From positions 1 through 64,000 of the forward strand of contig MU623418.1 in NCBI GenBank assembly GCA_025201765.1: a stretch of 64,000 nt of DNA, in the 5' to 3' direction. The stretch is from Daldinia sp. FL1419 (Eukaryota > Ascomycota > Sordariomycetes > Xylariales > Hypoxylaceae). Below, one piece after another: positions 1-12,489 of the stretch. The notes below the pieces were generated by a model. It did no database searches. It was not told the origin of the DNA and saw only the letters and a list, made by a program, of their open reading frames with translations. The translations under genes were made by a program, and so were the position numbers. Position 1 is the first letter of the stretch, and the number at the start of each line of letters is the position of its first letter.

Positions 1-82
1 ATTTTTTTTTTTTTAAAAAAAAAAATTTTTTTTTTTTTTTAATTTTTTTTTTTTTTATATTTTTTTTTTTTTTTTTTTTTTT

Positions 83-123
<41 letters not shown>
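1..123. repeat. A/T homopolymer tract at the window edge
   Basis: The first 123 bases are almost only runs of T and A, including a run of about 38 A. There is no coding content. It may be a genuine low-complexity tract or an assembly-edge artefact. Confidence 0.8.
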
Positions 124-126
<3 letters not shown>

Positions 127-3100
127 CAGCAGTCTTGAATGTTCCAAAATATTAGTCTATAAGGGATAAGTAATCTCTTAGTATATGTATACCTACCGTA
201 TATCGTATACCGGTAATCAAGGTAGCAAAAGGTAATATATCCCCGTAAATATGTAAATGTAAATGTACCTTATACGTGATAACGTAGTTACCTACTTATA
301 ACAAGGTAGATATACATTATAGGTATCAGGTAGCGATAGGTATTGGTGATATTATTAGTAGTATTATTAATGTAGAATAGAAAATGAACATATTGCATTA
401 CAACCAACTTTATGACCTATTACCAACGCCCAAACTTGACAAGAAACCTTCCGGGGAGTGCAAACCTATTACTACATCGTCTTCCCCCCCCCTTCTAATT
501 CTATCCCAATCGAACTTTTCCTGCGTTCCTTTCAGGATTTTCTGTCCTCCCTCGAGTCAGTTGTCTGCGCATGCCCACACTCTCACACCCGAGTCCTAGA
601 TAGCCGGCATAAACAAATATTAGAGAGAGATCTTGGCAACTATTCCTATGGCCGTTGATGTTAATGGATAGCATAATCCCTCCGTGCTTTTAAGGTCCCT
701 ATATAATTGCGTATCTTATTTTATCCTACTTATCCTACTTGTTGATTTCCTCGTCACCTTTTTTTTCTTCTATTTTTTATTCCCTTTTAGCTACAGCCTA
801 CATCCGGCCATACCCTGCCAAGCCCCATCTACAGGCCCATCTACAAGACCCGTCGCCCCGGCGCGTTCCCCAACGCGCATCAGCAGACCGGCATAGACCA
901 GCATTAAACTAACATACATCGTCGTCATCGTTATCATTTAAAACGCGAGCTCCAACACGGCGCAGCATCGTAAATACGCCTACTAAGAGGGAGGAGAGAC
1001 GCTTCTACGACTGATTTGACTTGAGGGGAGAGCAGAAAGGAAAACTGCAATATTATTTATTATTATTATTATTATTTGTAGAAGTTTAGGTGTCCCATCA
1101 TCGTCGTCGCGACTTACGGACCACCATCCACCGCCGAAAACTTCGTCATTCAAGCAGACAGTTCGCACATTGCCGGGACCCTGTTAAATGGGAGCCGCAT
1201 CGACAGGCCTTGTCGAAACGGGATCCATACTTGGAGAGATCGACTGCATCCAACTCCAACTATTGGATTGGATCGGGCAACTAAATAAGACTATTCGATT
1301 CGTCTGCTACACGAATTCCTAATTAAACACAAGTCACCCTTTTTTTCTTGGGTACTAACGATCGATCCATTACCCACCGCCCACTATTATTGATCGGTCA
1401 GGTCGGTATAACTCACCTAAGGTAGGTAAATATGGGATACTACTCGCTTTTGAATTCCCTTTCCTTTTTTCCCATCCCGTTTATTCTGCCGCTATAACCT
1501 TTTGTTGGTCCTATACTATTTCCCTCCTCTTCTAGTTGTTCACCTGCGCCCCCGTCTTAAGATACCTTGGAGATACCTGGGGTACCTTGCTTAGGTGTCT
1601 AAACATAGTAGTATACTTGCACTAGTGTTATCGTGTCTTTGCACCAGCCTTGTTCTCGTTCATCTACATTGCGCCCCTAAATAGGATAGACTAAAGTTGG
1701 TGCTACTTGCTGACCCATCTCAAGCAAAAGAGGAATTCTTCCCAACCGTCAGCGCAAAGCGGGCGAGTGTTCCTTTCGACCTGGCATATTAGTGGAAACT
1801 TCACGATATAAGGGGTGAGAGTTAGAGAGAAAGAGAAGGAATAGTTAGGAGGGAAGGGTCTTTTGATGATTGATTCGATTAGTCACTTTTTGAGACCGGT
1901 CATCAATAATTTCCTAATCTAATGCTCCATCTTACGGATGCTTCTATAGGTAAGTATTTTATTATATCTCATTGAACACGTATATCGGTCACGTTTACTT
2001 CCTGCATATCATTTCTTTAAAATTTTAATTTCTTAATTCATTTTCCCCCCCTTCCTGTTTTCTTCATTTAGCGTCTCAAGCCCACCATCACCCATCGTCT
2101 GTCGTCCATCGACCCTTTATTACCTCAGGTACATATATGGTCAATAGGATTAATGACCTATTGTACACGAATCCGTACGGCACGATACCTTACCTACATG
2201 TAGTAGTATATATCTACCTACGTGCGTATGTACATGCATACCGTCCCTAATATACCCACATACATATATACATACACATATACATACACATATACATACA
2301 TGTATACATGCGCATATACAAACGCATATACACGCATGTATACACGCACCTAACCTACCTACCTAGGTATTATTCATATTCATTCTTCTTACCAGCTGGG
2401 CATTATTACTCGTCCGGGTTACCTAGTCCACTACCCTCCTATTCGATGACAGCTGTCGTAGGTTGAGAATTTCCCGAGCAACTAGATAGAAATCCTCGTC
2501 GAATGGCAGCCAACCCCCTTAGGTCCTTAGGTTCCCTTAGGTAACCAACGTTATTAGTTACCTCTCTCGTCTCTCTCGTGCAACCCGTCTTGCTCAACAC
2601 GTCACGCTAATAATACGCTACTTTCCTATTTCCTACTTTTCAATTTTCACATATTGGTCAATAATATCTGGGTATAAACGTTAGGTCTGACAAAATATTT
2701 TTTTTTCCCCTTCTAGGCCTCTATTCATCCATCGACGCATCCCATCTTTTACTTCCATTTTCTTCTTCTTTTAACGCGCATAATACCAACCTGCCTGCCT
2801 ACCTACCTAGGTACCTGCCTATACATACGATACCTTGCCTGCCTAGGTACGCATAATACCAGGTCACTTATATTGCCCGCGCGCAAACGAAGGATAGGGT
2901 AGAGAGCAATATAACGCGACAAATACTTACCTATTACCTCCTACTCGCCATCTTCTATGAGTCAATCAACTTAGTCAACCATTCCTTTTGTTTTGTAAGG
3001 ATTGGTGATACGGTTTCTAAGTCATAAAAAAAACTACCGTGTTTACCGGTAAGTAGGTACCTCTTATTTTATTTATTTTTATTTTTATATTTATTTTTTT

Positions 3101-3628
3101 TCTAAATTTTTATTTTTTTTACTACCTACCTATGTATTTGTATTTGTATCTCTCCCTTTTAAACTCTGCCCCATCGACTACCCCTGTCTATTATCCTCTA
3201 TCCCATCTATATATCACAATGCGATCCGCGTCCCCACAACTACTATACCAATACCCATTACATACCCATACCCATACTCGTCTCGTACGCACCTTCGCAT
3301 CATTTTCTTTTTTTTCTTTTCTTTTCTTCCTTTCCTTTTCCATCTTTGCCGCTTGATCCATTCGGTTTATCATAGTAAATTATTCCAATGCGCAAGCTTT
3401 AAACACATCATTATCATCATCATACATCACGCATTACATATTATCATACTTGCACTGATAATCCACGACTCACACTATTGCCAACACCACTCTGCCGCTC
3501 TATACTGTATCACGCATCGCGTATCTCATAGTGCATCAGAATTCTGCGAGGCCGCTATCGGCTTGCGATTTCTGAATTATCTGCTAATATATGCCAGGTA
3601 GCAGGTGAAGGACTCCGCTGGTGACTTG
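124..3628. other. Gene-free AT-rich intergenic region with simple repeats
   Basis: I see no credible gene in these 3.5 kb. The short open frames are low in complexity and lack splice-compatible partners. The region holds pyrimidine tracts, exact TACCTAGGTA palindromes at 2360-2369 and 2804-2813, T-rich runs near 3060-3125, and a CT-rich stretch near 3300-3345 just upstream of the first gene. The CT-rich stretch could be part of that gene's promoter or 5' UTR. Confidence 0.6.
2225..2350. repeat. CATATA-type degenerate microsatellite
   Basis: Alternating purine-pyrimidine repeats (CATACATATA, CACATATACATA and variants) run for about 125 bases. The composition could favour cruciform or Z-like DNA, but nothing further can be read from the sequence. 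Confidence 0.7.
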
Positions 3629-5963
3629 ATGGGTGCGGAAAAAGTTGCCATAATGTCTGCCAAAAAAGAATCACTCGGGACGCATCCGGAGCAGTGGGAT
3701 GAAGCGGAAAAGAATCATTGGGAAATCACCAGATGCGCACGAGAGAAAGAGGATGTGAGGATGAAGCAGGAATATCGAATTCTTGCAGATCAATTGAGAG
3801 CCCAACTTGTACAGCTATACGACAAAAAGTCTCAGCTTCAGCACGAGCTTCAGGCCGTCGAGGGTGACATTGAGCATCACGAGAAGCAGCAGGAACGACT
3901 GGCGAGTGAATTTGATGATAGCGAGGCTCGTCTTGCGTCCCGGCGCAGGGCCGAGGATGAGGCGCGAGAGCTCTACTTTGTTCGTGATCGCGAGGATGTG
4001 GCGTCTAAGGAGAACGTACGACCTAAGAGCAGTAACGGAACTCGTCGTCAGCCCAGTCGTGATATACAGCCTCAAGTTAATGGCGCTGGATGGACCAGCA
4101 TCAATGGTTCACGACGTCGTAGCCGTCGTGAAGAGGAGGAAGAACCGCCTGCGGATCCGGGTAATCTTCTAAGCAGTATTTACCATAATCCTGTAGAGGA
4201 ACCCGAATCGCTTAATGGCAGATCTATGCCTTTACGTAGCAGCAACAGCCGCGGTCGTCCTGGTCTGGCCTTAAATGGGTTGACTACGGAGACTAACGCA
4301 GATATCCCTGACAGTCATCCGGCTGGCCGGGCAAAAGATAGGCCCCTGAAGCCCAAGCAGCGACACAGCTTGCCTAGCCTTCCAGCTGCGACTCGTTCGC
4401 CGAGTGGTAGACCACGTGAGCCTCTCCTTCAATGTTGATTTAATTCACACCGCTAACAGTGTCCTCTAGCCATCCCTGAGTTGCTAAACGAGATCCACAC
4501 GAAACCGTCGTCTGGCCGAAGATCGCTACCAAGTGCTAAAGGTTCTGTGCCCCCAACTGAAAGATCGACTCCGGTTCCTATGGACGTCCAAGAAATTACT
4601 CGCGAGAGATTAGCGCTTCGGGATGATGGGAATGTTGTGGTTGAGCCTGCGATGTATGCCGGCATCCCCCTTGAACGGATTGATAAGGGTCACCCGTATT
4701 GGGACCCCGAATGGGAGCCGTTAGAAACTATTATCCAACCCCAGCTCGATAAGTGGAGAGAGAAGCTAGATCAGCTTAGGAGGGACTCCCAATCAATCCG
4801 CCACACAGTTTTTCTTGCCAACCGTCAAGTTAACAGAGGCCAGTCCGTCATCAACTTCCTCAAAGATGGAGAGTGGCACCCGTACCAATTTGTGGGCAAG
4901 GATATGATGAACAAATTCTACAAAACGTTCATCAACTACGATACAATGTTTCGCTTGGTGAACGTGCACGAGGAGCTCAAGAAATTCGATTTGGATATGA
5001 CCCCTCTCGAATGGTTACGGCAACGAATGTACGACATCGCAGAAGCGCAGGGTGACAAGTTCAACCTATCTAGGACGACTCACGATTTATATCACGACGC
5101 TAGCCTCAAGCTCCTGAGAGAAAAGCATGGTTTCGGTAACATTGGACGACCTTCGGGCTACAAGCTCAGAGAAAAAGATCCGGAAAAGGCAGCGGCCAAG
5201 AAGGTCAAACAGGAATCTACTGGCTCGGTGCGACGTAAGGCCCGCCGCTCGATTGGACAGGTCGATCCGGATGACACGCCCAGTATTGAGGACATGCAAA
5301 AGGGATTTGAGCAGTCACAGGAAGTTTTGGACCCTGTGACGCCGCGGTTGCAAAAGCGCCAGCGACTAGAACCAGCGCCTTTGCCCCCGCCTCCTAAGCC
5401 GGAACCTGAAGAGGACGACCTCGAATACAGCGGCTGGACATCGACCGATTCTTTCTCTGCTGGACGAATTATGCATATGGATTGGCGCGTATATCAGATC
5501 AAGACCCATGACTTGACCACAAGTACAGAAGTCACTCAGTACTGGACCTGGAAGCCGGAGAAGGGCTTATTCGAACATCAAGTGTTGCGGGACGTCCATC
5601 CCAAGGTGACCTGGGGTTTCTATCAAAAACCGATTAATTTCGATCTGGCGGTAGATGAGATCAAAGAGATCCAGTATGCACCTGACAGCCAAAAGGTACT
5701 CGTGTCTGTCAGCGATGAGAAGCGCGGTAGTGTCCTAGCCTATTTCAAGAGGGAGCGCACCAAGCGTCGATTCCTCTCTTTTGCGAAGAGAAAGGGCATT
5801 AAGCTCGTGAAAAGCACCGGGTGAGCAATTTGACACAAGCCGATCCAACTATTTGTTTTGAACCAGAGCCTGTCGCTAACAGCCCATTTGTAGTGTCCAA
5901 CTCGAGAACTCGTGGAATACGATGGAGTCCAAGGCGATGCCGAACGAGGATTCGGATACATAG
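3629..5963 (+). CDS. Uncharacterised charged coiled-coil protein (three exons)
   Basis: I do not recognise this family. Exons by hand are 3629-4415, 4470-5820 and 5894-5963, giving about 735 residues. Both introns have GTGAGC donors, CTAAC branch points and TAG acceptors, and the phases agree. An in-frame stop at 3599-3601 limits the start; ATG at 3629 is chosen and ATG at 3653 is the alternative. The N-terminal third is a strongly charged heptad-like helix with EKQQERLASE-type patches. The middle is basic and disordered. The central part has a conserved-looking aromatic region (HPYWDPEWEPLE, then GEWHPYQFVGKDMM). A PKPEPEEDD linker and a compact C-terminal domain ending in a basic KRRFLSFAKRKG patch follow. 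Basic clusters suggest a nuclear protein, but that is inference. Confidence 0.8.
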
Positions 5964-7934
5964 ACACATTCAACTGCCCTTGCATTGTTTTCATTATGGC
6001 CATCGTTTTATTTGATTTTAGATTTGGTTTTGCGGCACTCTACAGACGTCGATACCATATGTTGGCAACGCAGGATTTTAATACAGGACTACCGCAAGGA
6101 AACCGGAGGCATTTCGTCATCATCGTCATTTTCTTATTTTAGCAGCACTGTTTGTATTCCGCGCTTCTCTTTTGTTTCTGGTTTTTCTTCATCTCTCGCG
6201 GCATTAGCATGGATGAATTTGGCAGGGCGGGAAAATCGGCCGGACGAACGGATGGACAAAAGGGTGGATAAGGTGGAACGCGCGCCTCAAATTAAGGCGA
6301 GCTGGATAATAACGAGATCAAAGTATTTTCGAGATAGAAGGAGAGAGGATGGGTTAGTGGCAACACGCCTTTCCTCGATACTACTCGCCCTGTATTTTCG
6401 CACGGATGTTAGGGTCTGATCTCGCCCACTCCGATGCGTATTTGCATTACTTTTTTTGTTTTTGATTTTTATCCCCCTTTTTATTCCTCCTTCTAATGAT
6501 GAGATTGTACACTACCCGCGTATGTACTTGCATAGACAGGCCGCCACGGCCAAGGAGATAAGGCGAAAAGGGCATAGGCAAATGGATTCGCGTCGTGTTT
6601 AATTTTCAGCCCCCAACGGCTTTGCTACTTGTACCAGACTATCCATTCCTTGCGAAAGTGAGAAAAAAGAGCACTAATATAAAATTAGCTTTTTTCTTTT
6701 TTTCCTGCCTTATAAACGTTCCTAATTCGAAGATAGAACCCGTGAAGGATGTGTAGGTGCAGAGATATATAATGTAAGGGATGGAAATCTGTCCGTACGG
6801 CGACGCAGGTGCATCCACAGCCCATGACGATGGATGCGATAGGATACATACGCATGAGGCCTCAATAGGAAAAAGAAAAAAGGGAAAATAGTGTAAATAA
6901 ATAAGGGCCCCACACGTTCCCGACGTTCTGGCATACATGTAGGCATGTGGGTAATCCCTGTGAAATCTGTAATGCGTAGGCCCTATAATGCATACAGTAG
7001 CGGCAGATCCGTTCATTGCGTAGGGGGTACCTCGTGGCAAAAAAGGGCGCGCGTGTGGCCCCCAAACAGGATGGGTTGCGGCCTGGTCGGCGACATGGTA
7101 AAAAAAGAAAAGAAAAAAAACGTTCATGTATGTACTTGCTTCCCAAGCTTGCGTCCCCCTGATTTCATGCTGCAAGCTGGCGTTGCCATCCCTGCTCCAT
7201 CGGAGCCAAGCCGGGAGGAAGCGGGCTCTTGCTATGCATTAGGTACGTCTATACGTACATGCGCTATGGGATATTCTCTATATAGCGATATGATGATCTT
7301 GAAGGGGTTCTATTGCGCTTAAGGGGTTATTGTAAAATAGGGGTAGATAGATACATGGGAGGTAGTCGGAATAGCTGTTGCGACGAAAGACGATGGTACC
7401 GTTATAGTAAGTATTATAGTAAAAGTATAATACCAATGGCCATTCGTACATTTGAGCACTGTGGAGGTCAAAATAGAACTCCCTTTATATAATTCTCATC
7501 TTAGGTACCTAGGTAGTCATATATGGCGTCGGATACTCAAGCGGCTAGTAAATGTTAATATAATCAGAAGAGGATTCATGGCGTTGGCAAAGTTTGGGAG
7601 CTGTCTGTGTGATTGCTGGTGAAAGTTACTCCAAACGGAAGACCAAATCGTTGTTTCTTAAACAAACCGATTGTTCCCCTTTCTATCCATTCTAAACGCT
7701 CGACACGACAAACTACTGAAATCGACATCCCGATTACCTCTTTACGTTTCCAAAAGCCATACACGTAACTGTATAGCTTGTTCATCAATTTACTACACGA
7801 TGGACTTCTTGGACAAACTCGAGTCGATGGCATAGGTTGCCATCTAGCAGGCACTCCTCCGTTACCTCTCCGACCGGGAATCGCAATTCCAACCTGCCTT
7901 CATTTGGCATCCCGGTCTCGGCGTTGACACTACT
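5964..7934. other. Intergenic region, no supported gene
   Basis: This holds the likely 3' UTR of the upstream gene and then AT-rich DNA. A minus-strand open frame at 6639-7175 is rich in F, Y and C with T-rich codons and looks non-coding. A TACCTAGGTA palindrome lies at 7506-7515. I see nothing else. Confidence 0.55.
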
Positions 7935-8321
7935 ATGCCACAGCATCGCCCCAACTCGACAAACGATCTCCCACAGCCGGCACAAGATCAGTACCCAGCG
8001 TAGTACTTCTTCTACGGAACCGTCGCCGACCCGTCCGTCTTGGAACGTCTTCCGGGCCGCTGTGGTCCCGAGTACCGGCCCGCAAGTGTCGTCGGTGGTA
8101 TCTTGAAGACGTGAGGAGAAAAATACAAAGCGCTTGTCGGTGCGGACAACGGGGCAGAGCTACAGGGCCACGCATTCCCCGTCAAGGACCAGGAGCAGGA
8201 GGAAAGCCTCTAGTTATATAAGACAGACAAGTATCAAGTTGTCTGGTGCGGGATGGAAATTGAGGAAATGGGAAAGGTTAGAGGACTCACGTTTCAGTTC
8301 GTTGGGGATGTTGATCAGTGA
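7935..8321 (+). pseudogene. AIG2/GGCT-like protein relic with in-frame stops
   Basis: Reading one frame from ATG 7935 gives a recognisable AIG2-like (gamma-glutamylcyclotransferase-fold) protein broken by stops at 8001-8003 (TAG), 8112-8114 (TGA), 8211-8213 (TAG) and 8319-8321 (TGA). Conserved pieces remain in order: YFFYGT (the family's substrate-pocket YGT motif), then DPSVLERLPG, RPASVVGGILKT, GEKYKALVGADNG, LQGHAFPVKDQEQEESL, LYKTDKYQVV and FQFVGDVDQ. The second stop sits where the family usually has Trp (KTW). The two TAG stops could each come from CAG by a CpA-to-TpA change. I infer an inactivated gene. The alternative, a functional gene with introns over each stop, is unlikely because no splice sites flank them. 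Confidence 0.75.
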
Positions 8322-9266
8322 AGGAGAGGAGGATGAGAAGATGATGTTATGAGAGTACGAGACTTATCTTATTGCGAATTCGTCGAGTTTCCTGGTAGTC
8401 GTGCATGGCATTGAGGAGTTATATGTTCTATACCCATATGGACCAAGATTTTACCACTTATAATTCTTAATACCTATATTTACAGGTCTTCCCCCCTTAA
8501 AGATGGCGCTTCCTCGTTGAATGCTTGCTTATACGTCATCTTTTCTTATTAGGGACATAGCAGGAGCTCCTTTATATTGGGAATCGTGATATTGGATATG
8601 CCTTCCCAAACTTATGAATCTCGGCCCCCTTCCTTTCCGCCGATATTCGATCCACAACCCACATAATTTTAATCCTTTCTCGGCAGGCACTTTCATATTC
8701 AACGTTCCACTTATCCGCTTCCGTGCCTGCCACGCTTCGGGATGGCGGGACTGCCCGAGCATACCTCTCACCCGATGTCGAAAACTGTGTACAATTCCGT
8801 CAATATTCTTGAAATGGGCCCCAGTTATCTCATATAGTATATATCGTAGTTTCTCACGCCGTATCGAAGAGATGACGCTTCCGCTGTATGTAGATACCTA
8901 GGAGGGGCAGTCGTTACCTTGGGTAGTAGGTAAGCACTAGCTACCTAGGTATTGTACCTAACCTAGCAGCCTACTAAGGTACACACATCTTCCACTTAGT
9001 CATCCCGGAAAATCTTATCAAATCTAATCCGCACCCCACTAAAATTTGCTATCGATTGGTGTATCGCGATTCGCAACCCGCAACTCTTAACTCTTAACTC
9101 TTTGGTTATCAAATTCGAGAATAAAGGTTCCCTCCCCATTGAAGCGTCGACACCAACTTACGGCCCGGTTCTTCGATAGCGGATCGACGCGGCCTCACGA
9201 GCGACCGAGTAGAATAAAAATAGTCTCGTGCGCTCCATGTGAGCAAGCAGCCGACCTTGCGACAAG
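8322..9266. other. Intergenic region, no supported gene
   Basis: The first part may still hold decayed 3' sequence of the AIG2-like relic. The rest has no coding-like frame. A TACCTAGGTA palindrome lies at 8942-8951. The promoter of the bS6m gene should fall in the last few hundred bases. Confidence 0.55.
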
Positions 9267-9829
9267 ATGCTGTACGAGCTAATTGGAATCGTGGGTTCTG
9301 CTTTTTCTACCGCTGCTACTACTTTCCGGTTCGATATAGGGCGATGATCGACTTACACGAAGCCATAGGTCCGACCAGGCAATCTTGCCGAGGTGAAAGA
9401 GTACGTTTCCGCCAACACCGTATCCTGAGACTCTCCAACCCTCACGAGTGAACCAATATATCACACATCAACCATCCCACCAAAAGAAAACCCAACCGCC
9501 CACCTTTAGCAGACCAACCCACTAACCTTCCCTCCCCCCGCAGAATCGTCCTAACGGCAGGCCAACTAATCCTGCAGCAAAAAGGCGTGATCCGCGGCAT
9601 ATCCAACTGGGGCGTATTCCTCCTCCCCAAAGCCGCCAGCGTGCACCAGATGCGACACCACTCGGGCCACTACTTCGCGATGCGCTTCGACGCCAGCGTC
9701 GGCACCCAGCAGGCCGTCCGCAACATGTTGGCCCTCGATCCCCGCATGATCCGCCACGCCTCCGTCAAGCTCGGCGACGGAAAGCTCACCACCTTGAGTA
9801 AATTCGGCGCGCCGGAGTGGTCTGCTTAG
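9267..9829 (+). CDS. MRP17: Mitochondrial small-subunit ribosomal protein bS6m
   Basis: This is the mitochondrial homologue of bacterial ribosomal protein S6, a structural component of the mitoribosome small subunit. Exons are 9267-9290, 9369-9400 and 9544-9829, giving 113 residues. The joined protein starts MLYELIGIVRPGNLAEVKEI and continues with TAGQLILQQ and VIRGISNWGVF, then an S6-type HSGHYFAMRFDA strand, LDPRMIRHASVKLGDGKL and a short C-terminus. Exon 1 is only 8 codons and exon 2 only 32 nt. The second donor is GTACGT, because the nearby GTTTCC breaks the frame. The length fits fungal Mrp17. There is no obvious cleavable presequence, which is usual for this protein. The expression context is ordinary housekeeping. 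Confidence 0.9.
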
Positions 9830-10838
9830 GCTGTCTGCTCGCCTGGCGGATAGATTACGAATGGCTCGACGAGGTGGGATGGAATGGATGGCCCGAGTCG
9901 GATTGGGGTAGATTGTGAGGAAGGAGTGCGTGTATATAATGCTTCTGCTCACTTTACTCGGCTTTCCATCTCCTTCAGTTAGGAGAAAACGGGCTGTCCC
10001 CATTATCGTGACCACGGGAGCGACAATGAGCTCTCAGTATCGGGGCGGCGGGAAAAAGAGGTTACCAAAAGGGCGTCTCATAGCAGGCGAGGGCAACGAG
10101 GACAGGATAAAGGGGTCAGGTGATATAACCCGTGGGGCTGGCTCGCTCGCTGTATGAATATGACATGATATGAGGAATATGCATACATGTACCGAGATTA
10201 CAAATAGAGACACGCACAAGACACGATTTGATTTTCCGGCATATGTTAAGAGACACAAGACCATCAGTTGGCTTTCGTGGGTTATAGTAATCGATCAAAC
10301 AGCGTTGGACCCTACGACGAAATACAAGTCACAGGTGCCTACCTATGGGTAACCTTGGTTATCTCTGGGAATTTTCTAAGGGTCGAGACGGTCATGGAGC
10401 GTGTCATACTGTTACCTCTTGCTCCTCAGCTTCTACGTACCTAAAATTTGACAGGAGCCACAGGAGCCTTAGTAGCAGGAAGGAATACTACAATATAAAA
10501 AGAGAAGCCTACGAGACTAGCACCCAGATCGTTTATTCGTTAATAATGTTCATAAGAGGTATCTTAATTATTCATTAGACCCTCGATTTCCTCAGCATAT
10601 CTCCTTAAATGGCTAAAGGCAATGATGGTTCAGTGCAAAGCAAAGCTAACTCTTACGTCTCGTAGCGCTATGGTGATCTCCCTTATATCGCTTCGCTTAT
10701 GCTACTGAACAAGCTTTGCGAGGCGTAGCTACGACATTTGCACTACCCCGTACGCTCCGCTAATATATCGTCCGCGTCACGATCTGGATCTCTGTACAGA
10801 TACTGAACTGGCTGATTCGGCCGGTCCAACGGGGCAGA
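9830..10838. other. Intergenic region, no supported gene
   Basis: This is the convergent 3' region between bS6m (plus) and DCN1 (minus). Open frames here are short and patternless. An 8-bp perfect inverted repeat (AGTGCAAA at 10632-10639, TTTGCACT at 10737-10744) encloses about 100 bases with further partial complementarity. Confidence 0.5.
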
Positions 10839-12489
10839 TCAGGCATCGACATCCATCTCTGACGACTTGCGCTTATACCATGCTACAAAGTCGTCAACAA
10901 CGCCCGGCCAAGCTCCATCTTCGCTCCAGAAGCCCAGTGTCTCATCCGCCATGCTCTTAACTGCGAATTCAAAGGTCTGGTTCCACATATCGCGACTAAC
11001 TGACCGGGTCCAATTCTCGCGCAAGAACGCAACCCACTCGGCCAACCAATCAGTCCCCGCCGTCTCTCCTATCCATGGCATGCCCGGCTTTCTGAATAGC
11101 AGGTCCCAGTATAAGATTGCGTTATCCAGAGACAGTGCCCGCTGGTCTCCTTCTCGACCAACAACGAAAGCGTATCGATAAACCTTACGAAACAGGTCCC
11201 GATCCTTGCTCATCGAGTCCGCGAGACGTCTGAAATACTGTTTCTGACTGTCGATCTTGGCATCGGCTCTTGTATCGGTTAGCTTCTTCGATGCTATTTA
11301 ATAGATGCCCCATGAAATGCATATTGAGTTCATGTCAAGCTGCAGGGACAAGTTGGAAATGGGTAGCCGTTTGTGGTTCATTGGATGGCGTGGGGATAAG
11401 AACATGCTTGGAGAACATTTGAAAAAGACTTACCCTGGATGGGCTTTCCAACCGTTTACGAAGCCCGTTCGGGTGATCTCGCCTATGGTCGGAGCTTGGA
11501 CAAGTTCCATAGCAAGAAAAAGTGACGCGCCTTCGAGATCGACACCAATAGAGGTTAAATAGGCCATGGACGAATCCGCACCGAGTGAGTTTTTCGGGTC
11601 ATCGTTATCATCTGTCTTGTACGTTAGTTGGTTGGATTCATCCGCTGAATCTACGCAAGTCAAACGCACTTCTGAGGCCGTCAAACAGTTTCGTAAGTTG
11701 TGTTTCTCTAGTTGCACTTGATGCGCCGGAATTCCCCTGGAAGTACCTGAAAGGTAAATGGTCAGTGAAATATAATCGGAATAATCATATATACGTAAGA
11801 GGTTCACGACGTGACTAGTGGATAGACAGAAATGGGTTTAACAGTGAAGCAACGTAAAGCAAGACAAGATAGTTTTGGTATGATCTACACTATACGTGAC
11901 ATATAACAGTACGGTGATATGATCGACCAAGATTACCTCAACGTCATCGAGGGATAGCAGTAAGTGATTTATTTGCTACACCGCGAATCTCAACACCCAT
12001 TCCGATCGGGCACACAAAACGTTGTGAAACCCCAATCCGGTTGCTTTCCATTTTCGGTGCTACGGCATCACGAATTTGCTGCCGTCCTATAAAGAATATG
12101 CGCAAAACGCCGATGGCGTACATCCAGGGCATTAAAGGGTATGGAGCAATCCTCTCAAGACCGTTTAAGGGAGATAGATGGTGGAAATATGAATACTACT
12201 TACGCATCGACGGCTTCGTTTAACTTGAAGCCAGTGTTCTTGAGGTACTATGGAGGAAGCTTGGTTAGCACGAGATCATCTTCAAAATACAATCTTTAAT
12301 GGGGGGTATGGGTGACAACGGATGAACAGGGCTCGACTGTCATATCCGTCGGGCACAGAGCTATTGTCAAAGAGAAATGGGTGGGTGAATACAGAGAAGA
12401 CATACTCTTGTGGCGATCTTGTCTGTAGCCCCCGTTATGGACACGAAACTGGCAACCGCCGCTTTCTGGACGGAGGATTGCGGTGGCAT
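10839..12489 (-). CDS. DCN1: Defective-in-cullin-neddylation protein 1 (Dcn1)
   Basis: Dcn1 is a scaffold-type E3 that promotes NEDD8/Rub1 transfer onto cullins, so it activates SCF-type ubiquitin ligases. Exons in transcript order are 12489-12406, 12247-12204, 11746-11670, 11611-11434 and 11268-10839, giving 270 residues. An N-terminal UBA-like domain (residues about 5-45) spans the first splice (SFVSITGATDKIATR, then YLKNTGFKLNEAVDA). The PONY/DCUN1 domain follows with DPKNSLGADSSMAYL, VQAPTIGEITRTGF, LSLDNAILYWDLLF, SRDMWNQTFEFA and FWSEDGAWPGVVDDFVAW. The acidic and aromatic residues of the cullin-binding DAD patch are present. The last intron uses a CTAAC branch point with an AAG acceptor at 11269, since other acceptors shift the frame. 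The second intron is unusually long at 457 nt. Confidence 0.93.

Noticed and set aside
6639..7175. 178-codon minus-strand open frame
   Set aside because: It is rich in Phe, Tyr, Cys and His, has T-rich codons, no domain pattern and overlaps other random frames. It looks like AT-rich non-coding DNA.
10632..10744. Possible miniature inverted-repeat element
   Set aside because: Only 8 bp of the ends are perfectly inverted, and I see no target-site duplication or second copy.
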